Of a DNA stretch of 64,000 nt, positions 8,426-16,169 are shown in pieces. The stretch spans positions 682,001 through 746,000 of the forward strand of contig CAVVAE010000001.1 of NCBI GenBank assembly GCA_963746185.1. Direction: 5' to 3'. Origin of the DNA: CAVVAE01 sp963746185 (GTDB lineage: Bacteria > Actinomycetota > Actinomycetes > Propionibacteriales > Nocardioidaceae). A program made the translations under genes and the position numbers. How positions within the stretch are numbered: the first letter of the stretch is position 1; each line of letters starts with the position of its first letter. The notes under the pieces are model-generated. The model ran no database searches, was not told the origin of the DNA, and saw nothing but the letters and a program-made list of their open reading frames with translations.

Positions 8426-9006
8426 CCGACCCATCAGAACGCCACTCGAGGCCAACACTCCTCCCAGGCGGCGGAATCTCCCGGGAGTGGGTTCGCGCGC
8501 TCACCATCATCGCTGGCATCTTCACCCTGTACTTCATCGCGCCTTTCGGCCAAAACGACGACCCGCTGCCACTGGCGACGGCGACGATCCTCACGGTGGT
8601 GGTCGCGTTGATCCTCGCGGTGATGATCACCCGCCGAATCATCCAGGTGTTCAATGGCGACACATCGCGGAGCTTGTCTAACCTGGTGGTCCTTCTCGCC
8701 TTTGTCGTCGTCGCCTTCGCTATCGGCTACTTCACCCTCGCCCGCTCAGACCCCGAACAGGTGAGTGGTCTCAACACTCGACTCGACGCCCTCTACTTCA
8801 CCCTCACCACCGTCGGCACGGTCGGCTACGGAGACATCCATCCAGCCGGACAAGCAGCCCGCGCCATCGCCTGCCTGCAACTCGTGTTCAACGCGATCTT
8901 CGTCACCGGCCTCGTCCGCACCGTGATGTACCAAGCACAAACCCACCGAGCAGAAAGAAACCAAACAAAACCCGACCAAGACCCGCCAGCTCAAGCCGTC
9001 GGCTGA
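8422..9006 (+). CDS. Two-helix potassium channel family protein
   Basis: 194 residues with hydrophobic segments at about 27-46, 49-70 and 86-107, then the pore helix and selectivity filter TVGYGD at residues 133-138, then a final helix. The filter sequence is the signature of K+ channels (Ion_trans_2). There is no C-terminal RCK ligand domain; the tail is short and basic (QTHRAERNQTKPDQD). It is translationally coupled to the small protein in front (ATGA overlap), which makes that protein a possible partner or regulator of the channel. The second copy of the small gene at 18151 has no channel after it. Confidence 0.92.
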   Translation: MTDPSERHSRPTLLPGGGISREWVRALTIIAGIFTLYFIAPFGQNDDPLPLATATILTVVVALILAVMITRRIIQVFNGDTSRSLSNLVVLLAFVVVAFAIGYFTLARSDPEQVSGLNTRLDALYFTLTTVGTVGYGDIHPAGQAARAIACLQLVFNAIFVTGLVRTVMYQAQTHRAERNQTKPDQDPPAQAVG

Positions 9007-9016
9007 ACCGTCACCC

Positions 9017-9247
9017 CTAGTGCCACCACCGCCACCACCGTCGGACCGTGATGAACGTGGGCCAAGCCATGATGACGGTCATGCCCGCCAGCGCGGCGGA
9101 CACAGCCTTCTGCTTGCTGTCATGGGATACGGGCGCTGGACGAGACCGAAGCTGGTCCTCAAGTTCTCTGATCCTGGCCTTCAGCTTCTGGATCTCATCG
9201 GGCCTGGCGCGTGTGTCGTCTGCGAGGGAGTCAGAAAGGTTTGCCAT
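9017..9247 (-). CDS. Small coiled-coil membrane-anchored protein
   Basis: 76 residues: a charged coiled-coil segment (about 17-35, DEIQKLKARIRELEDQLR), then one hydrophobic segment (about 50-65) and a Trp/Arg/His tail (VRRWWRWWH). It is the last gene of a minus-strand run of membrane protein genes that begins at 12212, and converges with the channel gene. No family recognised. Confidence 0.65.
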   Translation of the reverse strand: MANLSDSLADDTRARPDEIQKLKARIRELEDQLRSRPAPVSHDSKQKAVSAALAGMTVIMAWPTFITVRRWWRWWH

Positions 9248-9310
9248 CTCGAGATGCTAGCCCGACATCCGCCGACCTGAGCAGCGACCAGGTACAGAAA
9301 TCGCTGACGC

Positions 9311-9946
9311 TCAGACCGCGAGGCTGATCGGGAAGGTGGACAGCCATGCGAAGGTCCCCAGGAACACCAGGCATCCAGCAACGAGCGTTGCTGCCTGCAG
9401 CTTGGGTGAAGACAGCTTGGTACTGATGCCGGCGAAGAAGAGCGCGACCGCGAACAGGACAACTCCGAGGATGTAGTTCGAAGCACGCTGGATGTCACTC
9501 CGGACTTCGGCTGCCAGATCTTCCGCCTGTTGGTCGAGTTCGGCGGCTTCCGAAGTTGCCGCCAGCTTGTACTCCGGCATCGCGAACGGTGTGAGTGGCG
9601 CATCAGGGCTCTTCAACGGCTTCGTCGCGATCCAGGCGTCCACTGCGGGACTGAACTCTTCTCGGAACCGAGCCCGGTAGAAATCGGCCAGCATCTCCTC
9701 GTCCTGCGCATACGCATTGACCCATTGGGTGAACGTCGCGACGTCGACCTCGGTCTGGGCGTTCGCGAGATCGGCTGAGCGAGCCGCCTGGAAGCGCGTC
9801 GCGCTGGCCGAGGCGGATGTCTTGGCCTGCTCGCCGTTCCACCGAGCTGCCTGGTAGCTGCACCAGGCGGTTGCCACCGCAGAGATTGCCAACAGAACCG
9901 TCGCGACGAGCTCGAGCGGGATTCGGGTGTGTCGCCGTTCGGTCAC
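9311..9946 (-). CDS. Membrane protein with N- and C-terminal helices (unknown)
   Basis: 211 residues if started at the GTG that overlaps the preceding stop by 4 nt (GTGA). Longer starts lie within the neighbouring gene. One helix is near the N-terminus (LVATVLLAISAVATAWCSYQA) and two at the C-terminus. Between them lies a soluble region rich in Ala, Glu and Gln that is probably helical. The N-terminal TAWCSYQAARWNGEQA motif is recurrent in actinobacterial proteins of this type, but I know no function. Translationally coupled to the DUF4239-like gene. Confidence 0.75.
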   Translation of the reverse strand: MTERRHTRIPLELVATVLLAISAVATAWCSYQAARWNGEQAKTSASASATRFQAARSADLANAQTEVDVATFTQWVNAYAQDEEMLADFYRARFREEFSPAVDAWIATKPLKSPDAPLTPFAMPEYKLAATSEAAELDQQAEDLAAEVRSDIQRASNYILGVVLFAVALFFAGISTKLSSPKLQAATLVAGCLVFLGTFAWLSTFPISLAV

Positions 9947-10767
9947 CGGGCCATGCCGTTCGCGTCGCACAGTTCCGGACCGTGGTCGCCCACGCCCGCG
10001 AGCTCGTCCTGGACGATGGACAGGGTGCGCTCCATGGCCGTCGGCTGCAATCCACCGGGACCATCCTGATAAGGATGATCGAGGAATCGGATAAGCAGCA
10101 GCAACGTCACCATGACTGTCATCACCGACCCGATCTGGATGCCTTGAATCAACGCGGGCTCTCCGGAGTCGGCGAAGAACAGCATGAAGCTAAAGATGAC
10201 GACGGCGGTGAGGATGAGGGCGACCCACAACAGCCACGGGATGACACCCTCCGCACCGTGAACACGATCCAACCGTGCGCCTTCACGATCAGACGTCTGG
10301 TCGAGCCACTTGCTGTAGGCCGCTTCTTCGGTCGCCGATCGCGGCTCAGCAGTCTGGAGCGTTTGGAACATGGCAACCCCCCACGGGTTGACCTGGTTGC
10401 CTTCGTCCCCCGACTCCTGGGCCGGCCACTCGGTGCGGACCACGTACTTTGCGTAGCAGATCAGCTCACCAGTCAACTGTGGCGTGACCGAGGAGGGGAG
10501 AAACTGGGCGGTCTCGACCTGCTGGGTCACCGTGAGCGCTTCAGCCTCGGCACCCGTTCGAGACTGATCGAAGCTCTCGAAGGACAGGAAGACCACGAAG
10601 CCAAGGAGTACCGAGAACCCCGTCGCCAGGACACCGAAGATTCCCGCCGCACGGTCACCGTCGTGAAAGTACCCCCCATCAGGTGCACGTCGCCGCACCA
10701 GCAGAATCGCGGCCACGCCTGCAGCAGCGACCACAACGACAACGGCAAAGCCCCACAGGATATTGAT
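9943..10767 (-). CDS. DUF4239 (bestrophin-like) membrane protein
   Basis: About 263-274 residues. Helices lie near the N-terminus (about 1-18 and 42-64) and at residues ~175-225. The VLLGFVVFLSFESFDQSRTGAEAEA segment is the DUF4239 hallmark. The first standard start is the GTG at 10734, but the only good ribosome site (AGGAGG, 10778-10773) sits on the upstream gene's stop. It points to an in-frame ATC at 10767 or CTG at 10758, which would restore the usual N-terminal helix (NILWGFAVVVVV). I use 10767; the exact start is uncertain. Function unknown, inner membrane. Confidence 0.75.
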   Translation of the reverse strand: MNILWGFAVVVVVAAAGVAAILLVRRRAPDGGYFHDGDRAAGIFGVLATGFSVLLGFVVFLSFESFDQSRTGAEAEALTVTQQVETAQFLPSSVTPQLTGELICYAKYVVRTEWPAQESGDEGNQVNPWGVAMFQTLQTAEPRSATEEAAYSKWLDQTSDREGARLDRVHGAEGVIPWLLWVALILTAVVIFSFMLFFADSGEPALIQGIQIGSVMTVMVTLLLLIRFLDHPYQDGPGGLQPTAMERTLSIVQDELAGVGDHGPELCDANGMAR

Positions 10768-10776
10768 CTGCTCCTC

Positions 10777-11373
10777 CTAAGTTTCGGCGCCCCGAGAGAG
10801 CGAGGAATCCTCCTCGGCGGCTTCGTCCATCTGACCGATATCGACGTCGACTGGTTGCTTCGCATCCTGTTCACCTGCGCGCCGAGCTGCACTGGCGCCA
10901 GGACGGCGGGCTTCCCAGTCATAGATCACGGAGGTTCGGAGTACGACGTCTTGGACCGAGCGGTTCGCCCTGCTCACCGCGATCCAAAGCCACCCCAGCG
11001 GGAACGCCACGCAGAATGCTGCACGCAGGAGCGCCGGCACGATGCTGACGTGCCGGCCACTGTGGTCGACGACGCGCAAACCCATCACCAGGCCTCCATA
11101 GCTTCGTCCGATGCTGTGCCACGCAAACGCTAGGTACAACGTCATAGCGAGATAACTCAACGGGATGTCCAGCCAGAGTGGTGGCACGGGTGTTTCGAAG
11201 CCTCCCGGGGGAATGAAAAACACGAGCACGCAGAACGCTAGGTAGGCGACCATCAGCGTCGCTGCGACGACAGCGATGTCGACAGCGGCGGCGGCTCCTC
11301 TGGTCACGAGGCCTGCTCTCCGGCCTTGGAACACCCGGGCCTCCGCTGGGATGGGATTGACGCGACCAGTCAT
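10777..11373 (-). CDS. RDD family membrane protein
   Basis: 198 residues. It has an RDD-like N-terminus (GLVTRGAAAAVDIAVVAATLM), two further helices, then YGGLVMGLRVVDHSGRHVSIVPALLRA, the family's typical conserved loop, and a hydrophilic acidic tail of about 50 residues. RDD proteins are small membrane proteins, some implicated in Na+/H+ or solute transport; the role here is open. It starts inside the stop of the nonapeptide-repeat gene (ATGA overlap, 11370-11373). Confidence 0.85.
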   Translation of the reverse strand: MTGRVNPIPAEARVFQGRRAGLVTRGAAAAVDIAVVAATLMVAYLAFCVLVFFIPPGGFETPVPPLWLDIPLSYLAMTLYLAFAWHSIGRSYGGLVMGLRVVDHSGRHVSIVPALLRAAFCVAFPLGWLWIAVSRANRSVQDVVLRTSVIYDWEARRPGASAARRAGEQDAKQPVDVDIGQMDEAAEEDSSLSRGAET

Positions 11374-12212
11374 GGCTGCGTCCCGTCGTTCTTCCCGTCG
11401 GGCGGTGTCATCGTCGGCTCACCGGGAGCGTCGGTCGATCGTGCACTGCGTCGCCGGAAGAGCTTGTCAACGAGACGCGCGATCGCTTCGTCCGCTGCGA
11501 TGCTCTGCATCCGTGCATCCCTGACGACCTGCGAAGCCATGGATCCGGTCGAGTCGCGGATGATCTCCGGAAGGTCGATCTCGTTGATGACTTCTTCGGC
11601 AATATCCACCACGTTGAGCCGGTCGATGACGGCTGCCAAGTCGACACTCGCCACGATGGCGTCTACATCGAGTCGCTGAACGATCGCATCCATATCCATC
11701 CGCTGGACGATGGCGTCGATGTCGATCCGTTCGACGATGGCGTCGATGTCGACTCGCTGTATAACAGAGTCCAAGTCGACCCGGTCGATGACGCCGGCGA
11801 TGTCGACCGTCGCGACCACGCCGTCAAGGTCGACGCGCTCGACGATGATCGCATTCAGGTCCAACGTATCCAGCACTTCGCGTACTACGACGGGAATTAG
11901 CGCCGCCCAAAGCCGCTCAACATCAGTCCTGGTGGACGTCCGGGCCGCACGGCCGCGGTCGGCGAGCATGTCGACGAGCCGAGCCGGGTGCAACTGCTCG
12001 GGTAGCAGCGGTGGATGAAGCAAGGTGTCTCCCAGCGGACCTACCACTCTGGAGATTCTGCGACTGACGCCGGTCGCAGCGACCGTGGCGACGGCTGCCA
12101 CACCCACAGCAGCGTCGAAGACTCTCAGTGAACGCGCGCTTGGTGTCTCCACGCCGCAGACCTTCACCAGCTCCCGCGATGATGCGGTCGGCTCAGGCCC
12201 ACGATCCGCCAT
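11370..12212 (-). CDS. Nonapeptide-repeat protein (unknown function)
   Basis: 280 residues with GGGAGGAG upstream. A hydrophobic patch (~31-48) is followed by a linker and then eight tandem 9-residue repeats at residues 128-199 with consensus D-[LIVM]-[DA]-x-[VI]-[VI]-x-[RSD]-[VIML], for example DIDAIVERI, DIDAIVQRM, DMDAIVQRL. A 10-residue copy precedes them and a degenerate one follows. The strict alternation of Asp and aliphatic residues suggests a regular solenoid or long amphipathic structure. It is the first gene of the minus-strand operon to RDD, DUF4239 and others, so it may scaffold those membrane proteins. The operator at 12355 is 142 bp upstream and may serve both directions. Confidence 0.82.
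   Translation of the reverse strand: MADRGPEPTASSRELVKVCGVETPSARSLRVFDAAVGVAAVATVAATGVSRRISRVVGPLGDTLLHPPLLPEQLHPARLVDMLADRGRAARTSTRTDVERLWAALIPVVVREVLDTLDLNAIIVERVDLDGVVATVDIAGVIDRVDLDSVIQRVDIDAIVERIDIDAIVQRMDMDAIVQRLDVDAIVASVDLAAVIDRLNVVDIAEEVINEIDLPEIIRDSTGSMASQVVRDARMQSIAADEAIARLVDKLFRRRSARSTDAPGEPTMTPPDGKNDGTQP
11616..11831 (-). repeat. 8 x 27-bp tandem coding repeat
   Basis: The DNA encoding residues 128-199 of the nonapeptide-repeat protein is eight in-frame 27-bp units without insertions. Units 4-6 are most alike (GATGTCGA and TCGACGATGGCGTC segments recur), suggesting recent internal duplication, while the outer units have drifted. Confidence 0.9.
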
Positions 12213-12354
12213 GAGGACGTGCTCCTCCCTTGATCTCGTCCGCCCTCACGTTGGCCTCTTCACAGGGGTGTTTGCCCGTGATAGGAGAGAATATTCTGGC
12301 GAGCACCGCAGACGTGATGTGATTCGACCCTAGGCAGCGCTACGCAGTGATGGC

Positions 12355-12371
12355 TCACCCATCTCGGGTGA
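12355..12371. promoter_or_regulatory. TCACCC-N5-GGGTGA operator (perfect), site 4
   Basis: TCACCCATCTCGGGTGA lies between divergent genes, 99 bp before the FGE start and 142 bp before the nonapeptide-repeat operon. Confidence 0.85.
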
Positions 12372-12470
12372 ACCGTATGCGCTATGGAGAGGCGACTCTG
12401 ACATCGCAGACGGCACGGCATCAAGAGGATGCTTATGCGCCCTCAGCCCGAGCGGAAGGAGAGTGGCTTT

Positions 12471-13409
12471 GTGGCTGACCAGCCCTGCTGCACCCCCACG
12501 GCGCCTCAACGCCGCGAGGCTCCTCTGCAGGTCATTGCCGCGGGCTTGCGATCGACCAGAGGCCAGGTGGCCGTCACCGGCGGGGCCTTCGAGATGGGGG
12601 ACGCGTTCGACGAGGGGTACCTCGGCGATGGAGAGCAGCCCGTGCACACCGTCACCTTGCGGCCATACCTGATGGACAGGACCGCCGTCACCAACGCGCA
12701 GTTCGCGACGTTCGTCAAAGCCACCGGCTTCGTCACCGAAGCAGAGCGCTTCGGATCAACGGCCGTGTTTCACATGGTTGTCGACGCGCCTGATTCGGAC
12801 GTGCTCGGTGCCGCAACCGGCGCTCCCTGGTGGAGAGAGGTGGCAGGTGCCTCCTGGAAACACCCCGAAGGACGTCGATCGTCCATAGGGGCTCGGCAGG
12901 ATCACCCTGTGACACAGGTGTCGTGGTCAGATGCCGCGTCGTACGCCCGGTGGGCCGGCAAACGACTGCCGACGGAGGCCGAGTGGGAGTTTGCTGCGCG
13001 TGGCGGCCTCGGCGGGCAACGGTTTGCCTGGGGCGACGAGCTCACGCCAAAGGGTCGCTGGATGTGCAACATCTGGCAGGGCACGTTCCCGACGCACAAC
13101 ACCGAGGACGACGGGTTCGTGACGACAGCGCCCGTACGACGATTTCCTCCCAACGGCTATGGACTTCACCAGATGGCGGGAAACGTGTGGGAATGGTGCG
13201 CTGACTGGTTCTCCCCGACCTACTACGCCGAATCCCCCTCAACTGACCCGGCCGGCCCCCCGACGGGCGAGAGTCACGTCATGCGAGGCGGATCGTATCT
13301 TTGCCATAACTCGTACTGTCATCGCTACCGTGTCGCGGCACGCTCCTCCAACACGACCGAGTCCTCTGCTGGGAACCTTGGCTTTCGCTGCGCCAATGAC
13401 GTGAGCTAG
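12471..13409 (+). CDS. Formylglycine-generating enzyme (SUMF1/FGE family)
   Basis: 312 residues from a GTG placed 8 bp after AAGGAGA; an earlier ATG at 12429 has no ribosome site. FGE-sulfatase fold: VAVTGGAFEMGDAFDEG, VTQVSWSDAASYARWAGKRLPTEAEWEFAARGG and GNVWEWCADWF. The catalytic Cys pair is present as Cys278 and Cys283 in the CHNSYC-HRYRVAAR segment, so it should be an active aerobic, copper-dependent FGE that oxidises the Cys of a CxPxR motif in sulfatases to formylglycine. A matching sulfatase (Cys92, CAPTR) lies at 23073 under the same operator type. The N-terminal CC pair is common in actinobacterial FGEs. Confidence 0.93.
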   Translation: MADQPCCTPTAPQRREAPLQVIAAGLRSTRGQVAVTGGAFEMGDAFDEGYLGDGEQPVHTVTLRPYLMDRTAVTNAQFATFVKATGFVTEAERFGSTAVFHMVVDAPDSDVLGAATGAPWWREVAGASWKHPEGRRSSIGARQDHPVTQVSWSDAASYARWAGKRLPTEAEWEFAARGGLGGQRFAWGDELTPKGRWMCNIWQGTFPTHNTEDDGFVTTAPVRRFPPNGYGLHQMAGNVWEWCADWFSPTYYAESPSTDPAGPPTGESHVMRGGSYLCHNSYCHRYRVAARSSNTTESSAGNLGFRCANDVS

Positions 13410-13431
13410 GTGCAGATCCCCCTCACAAGTG

Positions 13432-13845
13432 CTACTCAGAGAACCCTTCGCGAAGCTCCTTCTCCTGCTCAGCGGACAGGTCCGTGCTGATCAGTTCCAT
13501 GTCCTTCTGTCTCGCGAACGCCTCGCCGACGCGGTCCATGACGGCGTCGCTGGTCATCGCAAAGAGCGCGGACTTGCCTGGAGTTACCTTGTCGCGCATG
13601 GACTTGATGAAGGTGTCGTCGATTCCTCCGTCGGAGCGCGGTCCTGACAATAGGCCCCGGAGGGAGCCCTTTCCCCCAGCCCTGTGGAGCTGTCGGGTGC
13701 TTGGTTGCGTGGCACCGAACTCCCAGGTGACGATCACGGCGTCGTGGACCTTGATCAACCCTTGTTCTTCGAGTTGCTTGAGGGTGTACTCCGCCTCGTC
13801 TGCCCCGTGAGGAGTCGGAAATTTCCAGACGGTCAGCGTGGCCAT
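13432..13845 (-). CDS. DUF1269-family protein, copy 1
   Basis: 137 residues from an ATG preceded by AGGAGG. Sequence features are MATLTVWKFPTPHGADEAEYTLKQLEEQGLIKVHDAVIVTWE, a glycine-rich middle (GGKGSLRGLLSGP) and a C-terminal acidic helix. DUF1269 proteins have a ferredoxin-like repeat arrangement with a Gly-rich, sometimes membrane-inserted centre; the function is unknown. A relative is at 48642, also under the palindromic operator. This copy has a short Gly loop, not the long hydrophobic stretch seen in copy 2. Confidence 0.85.
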   Translation of the reverse strand: MATLTVWKFPTPHGADEAEYTLKQLEEQGLIKVHDAVIVTWEFGATQPSTRQLHRAGGKGSLRGLLSGPRSDGGIDDTFIKSMRDKVTPGKSALFAMTSDAVMDRVGEAFARQKDMELISTDLSAEQEKELREGFSE

Positions 13846-13891
13846 GGTTCCTCCTGTACGTGTTCGGCCGTGCGGTTGGAGCGTCGCCACA

Positions 13892-13908
13892 TCACCCACC
13901 CTGGGTGA
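13892..13908. promoter_or_regulatory. TCACCC-N5-GGGTGA operator (perfect), site 5
   Basis: TCACCCACCCTGGGTGA lies 46 bp upstream of the minus-strand DUF1269 gene and is the only operator in that gap. Confidence 0.85.
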
Positions 13909-13947
13909 GGCGGGGGCGGATGACTTGCGACAAGGCTCCGCCCGTCG

Positions 13948-15288
13948 TCACCCCTCGTTGGCGTCTGCCGTATCTGCTGGTTTAGGGGATGGTGGCGCTG
14001 CCAGCACCTCCAAGACCACCAGCAGGACCACCGTGACGATGACGAAAATGAGGGCCGTGCCACCGGTCGGATGGTCTTGCAACAGGTAGGCCACTGCCGC
14101 AATCCCCACCACGCCCACGCGGATCGCGGTTCGATACTCGGCCAGCGCCAGGCCCAGCCGGCCTGTTTGCAGCCCAGCTCGGGACCTACCTGAGCGCATC
14201 GCCGCGACACCCCGGACGATTCCTCTCCTGGCCGCTGCACCGGCTCCGCTTGAAGCGCTGAGCCAGGCGGCAATCGCCACAGCGAGCGCTACGACGAGAA
14301 CCCCGCGAAGCGCAAGTCTGATGAATGAAACCAACTGGTCATAGACCGCGCCGGCGGCAGCCGCCGAGCTACTGGCTGGCAGTGAATCGAGGTAGAACGG
14401 CCGAATGAGATTGAGCGCGGCCCCGAGCAGCAGCATCGTGCCGGCAACAGCCAAACCGGCCGCCAGCACAACGTGCCGGCGATCTCGCGCGATCAGGATC
14501 GCAACGGCCAGCAGCACAAGTGCGATCGCCGGCAGCCACGTCGACAGGCCATCGAGGAAGCTGAGCAACGTTTGGACGTTCGCCAGATCATCCGACTCCA
14601 CGATCGTGAACGTCGCCTGTACGTCGGGGATCCGCTCTGCGAGAGCGAAGCCCTCGTTGCTCAGCTGTTGCTTGAGCGTGTTGATCAAAACTGCCAGGTT
14701 GATCTGGACCGATCCGCGGTCGATCGTGACGGAGTCACCCCCTTCGCCAGTGAGGGCGGCGACCAGCTGCGAGTGAGCCGTACGGTTGGCCTCGATCCAC
14801 GCTTGCTCGAACGCGTCCGAACGCACGAGTGCTTCGATTCGATCCGAGATGAAGTTGCGGATCCCTGCCGCCAGCGGCCCGGCCACCGCTTGGAGGGTCG
14901 TCTCCACCCGTGGCGGAAGGTCTTGCGAGCTGATCGCCGCGACCAACTCCTGGGTCGCCGCATCGACGTCCACGTAGGTAAAGACCAGTTGCTCGACCCG
15001 AGCAATGATCGCGTCTTGCACGTCCGGATCGTTGGCCAGCGGGCCGACGGTCGCGATGTAGCGATCGGTGTCCCCGATCTGGCCCTGTGCCCACGTTGCC
15101 AAGACCGACAACGGTGCCAGCAGTGCTGCCACCGTCACGAGCAGGCCGGCGACCACTGGTCGCCACCAGCCGCGCCGCGCTGCCGCCTTCGTCGCTTTGA
15201 GTTGAGCGAGCTCGTCCTTGAGGCGGGCTACTTCGTCATCCTTATCGGGGCGGTCTGGGCTTAGATCCGGAGTAGCGGGACCAGTCAT
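13948..15288 (-). CDS. Multi-pass membrane protein with large extracytoplasmic domain (unknown)
   Basis: 446 residues taking the ATG at 15288 (MTGPATPDLSP), which starts 35 bp after the operator; the longer frame would cross the operator. A short coiled coil (DDEVARLKDELAQLKATKAA) is followed by a helix (~45-66), a ~190-residue outer domain (QIGDTDRYIATVGPLANDPDVQ and so on), then five or six C-terminal helices. The outer domain's opening, with its repeated 'IATVGPLANDPDVQDAI' style, occurs in many actinobacterial membrane proteins. No function known; envelope location is likely. Confidence 0.82.
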   Translation of the reverse strand: MTGPATPDLSPDRPDKDDEVARLKDELAQLKATKAAARRGWWRPVVAGLLVTVAALLAPLSVLATWAQGQIGDTDRYIATVGPLANDPDVQDAIIARVEQLVFTYVDVDAATQELVAAISSQDLPPRVETTLQAVAGPLAAGIRNFISDRIEALVRSDAFEQAWIEANRTAHSQLVAALTGEGGDSVTIDRGSVQINLAVLINTLKQQLSNEGFALAERIPDVQATFTIVESDDLANVQTLLSFLDGLSTWLPAIALVLLAVAILIARDRRHVVLAAGLAVAGTMLLLGAALNLIRPFYLDSLPASSSAAAAGAVYDQLVSFIRLALRGVLVVALAVAIAAWLSASSGAGAAARRGIVRGVAAMRSGRSRAGLQTGRLGLALAEYRTAIRVGVVGIAAVAYLLQDHPTGGTALIFVIVTVVLLVVLEVLAAPPSPKPADTADANEG

Positions 15289-15323
15289 GTCGTCCACGAT
15301 GCGGCGGTTGTCGCTCGCTGGCG

Positions 15324-15340
15324 TCACCCGTTGTGGGTGA
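15324..15340. promoter_or_regulatory. TCACCC-N5-GGGTGA operator (perfect), site 6
   Basis: TCACCCGTTGTGGGTGA lies 35 bp upstream of the minus-strand membrane protein gene, in a divergent gap that holds a second perfect copy at 15461. Confidence 0.87.
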
Positions 15341-15460
15341 CGTCGTACGGGGCGGTACCCACGGGGCATGCCGAGACTGCTGGCCAGATCGGGATCGCCG
15401 GGGGTAGGGGTCGGGAAAGGACGCGATGGCCGGCGCGCCGTCATGGCCTGGACGCCATGC

Positions 15461-15477
15461 TCACCCGGCACGGGTGA
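15461..15477. promoter_or_regulatory. TCACCC-N5-GGGTGA operator (perfect), site 7
   Basis: TCACCCGGCACGGGTGA lies 80 bp upstream of the plus-strand SHOCT protein gene. With site 6 it gives each divergent gene its own operator. Confidence 0.87.
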
Positions 15478-15557
15478 TGCCGCTCCCTCGCGTACTCGGC
15501 AGGCTGTTCATGGCGACCGTGATCCCCTCGGCGCGATCTCACCAAGGAGAAACAGTT

Positions 15558-15947
15558 ATGGATGACAACTTCGGCCTTTGGGAAGTTTTCGTATCGATGT
15601 TTTGGTTCATGCTGCTATTCGCCTGGATTGCACTGCTCTTCCACATCATTGCCGATATCTTCCGTGACCGTGAGTTGAACGGCTGGGGCAAAGCCCTCTG
15701 GCTGCTGTTCCTGATCGTGGTTCCCTGGCTCGGTGCATTGGTCTACCTGATCGCTCGCGGGGACTCGATGAGCCGGCGTGCGGTGGAGTCGGCCCAGGAA
15801 AGGGACGCGAGCATGCGTGCCTACGTGCAGGATGCGGCCGGAACGAGCAGCACTGCCGACGAGCTCGGCAAGCTAGCCGGACTTCGTGACGCTGGCACGA
15901 TCACTCCAGCGGAGTACGAACAGGCCAAAGCCAAGGTGCTCGCCTGA
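15558..15947 (+). CDS. PLDc_N-SHOCT domain membrane protein
   Basis: 129 residues with AAGGAGA before the ATG. Two membrane helices (about 9-31 and 45-65) with WGKALWLLFLIVVPWLGALVYLIARG match the PLD nuclease N-terminal (PLDc_N) transmembrane module. A C-terminal SHOCT motif follows (ADELGKLAGLRDAGTITPAEYEQAKAKVLA), a short helical hairpin thought to mediate oligomer or partner contacts. No nuclease domain is attached. Such proteins are common in actinobacterial stress regulons, but the exact role is unknown. Confidence 0.88.
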   Translation: MDDNFGLWEVFVSMFWFMLLFAWIALLFHIIADIFRDRELNGWGKALWLLFLIVVPWLGALVYLIARGDSMSRRAVESAQERDASMRAYVQDAAGTSSTADELGKLAGLRDAGTITPAEYEQAKAKVLA

Positions 15948-15968
15948 CGGTTCTTCTGCCGGCTTGAT

Positions 15969-16018
15969 CACCGGCGTGGCGAACTGTCGTCACGCCGGTG
16001 CGCGGCGACGACAGTTCG
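15969..16018 (+). promoter_or_regulatory. Interleaved inverted repeats (pseudoknot or alternative hairpins)
   Basis: Stem 1 arms CACCGGCGTG (15969-15978) and CACGCCGGTG (15991-16000) are perfectly complementary over 10 bp. Stem 2 arms CGAACTGTCGTC (15980-15991) and GACGACAGTTCG (16007-16018) pair perfectly over 12 bp. The arms interleave, so the RNA can form an H-type pseudoknot or two mutually exclusive hairpins. It lies 21 bp after the SHOCT gene and 151 bp before the next gene. There is no T-run. Confidence 0.7.
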
Positions 16019-16169
16019 AGCGACTCAGTTCCGGGCCCGAGTACCACTATCTCCAGAGTCGCTGACTAGCGAGGAACGACGGGATGCCGCGAGGCGAGTG
16101 GCTGCAGAGACCTGACTGGGTCACCGTCTCGGCGGTAGGGCCCGGCTCACGACAGCCGATGAGCCGACC

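Noticed and set aside
9817..11133. Long plus-strand open frame (438 residues) opposite the DUF4239/RDD genes
   Set aside because: Composition is Arg/His/Asp-rich with no domain or ribosome site, and the minus strand carries recognisable membrane proteins; typical GC-rich shadow frame.
11616..11831. 27-bp tandem repeats considered as a CRISPR array
   Set aside because: No spacers: the repeats abut and are in frame inside a coding gene.
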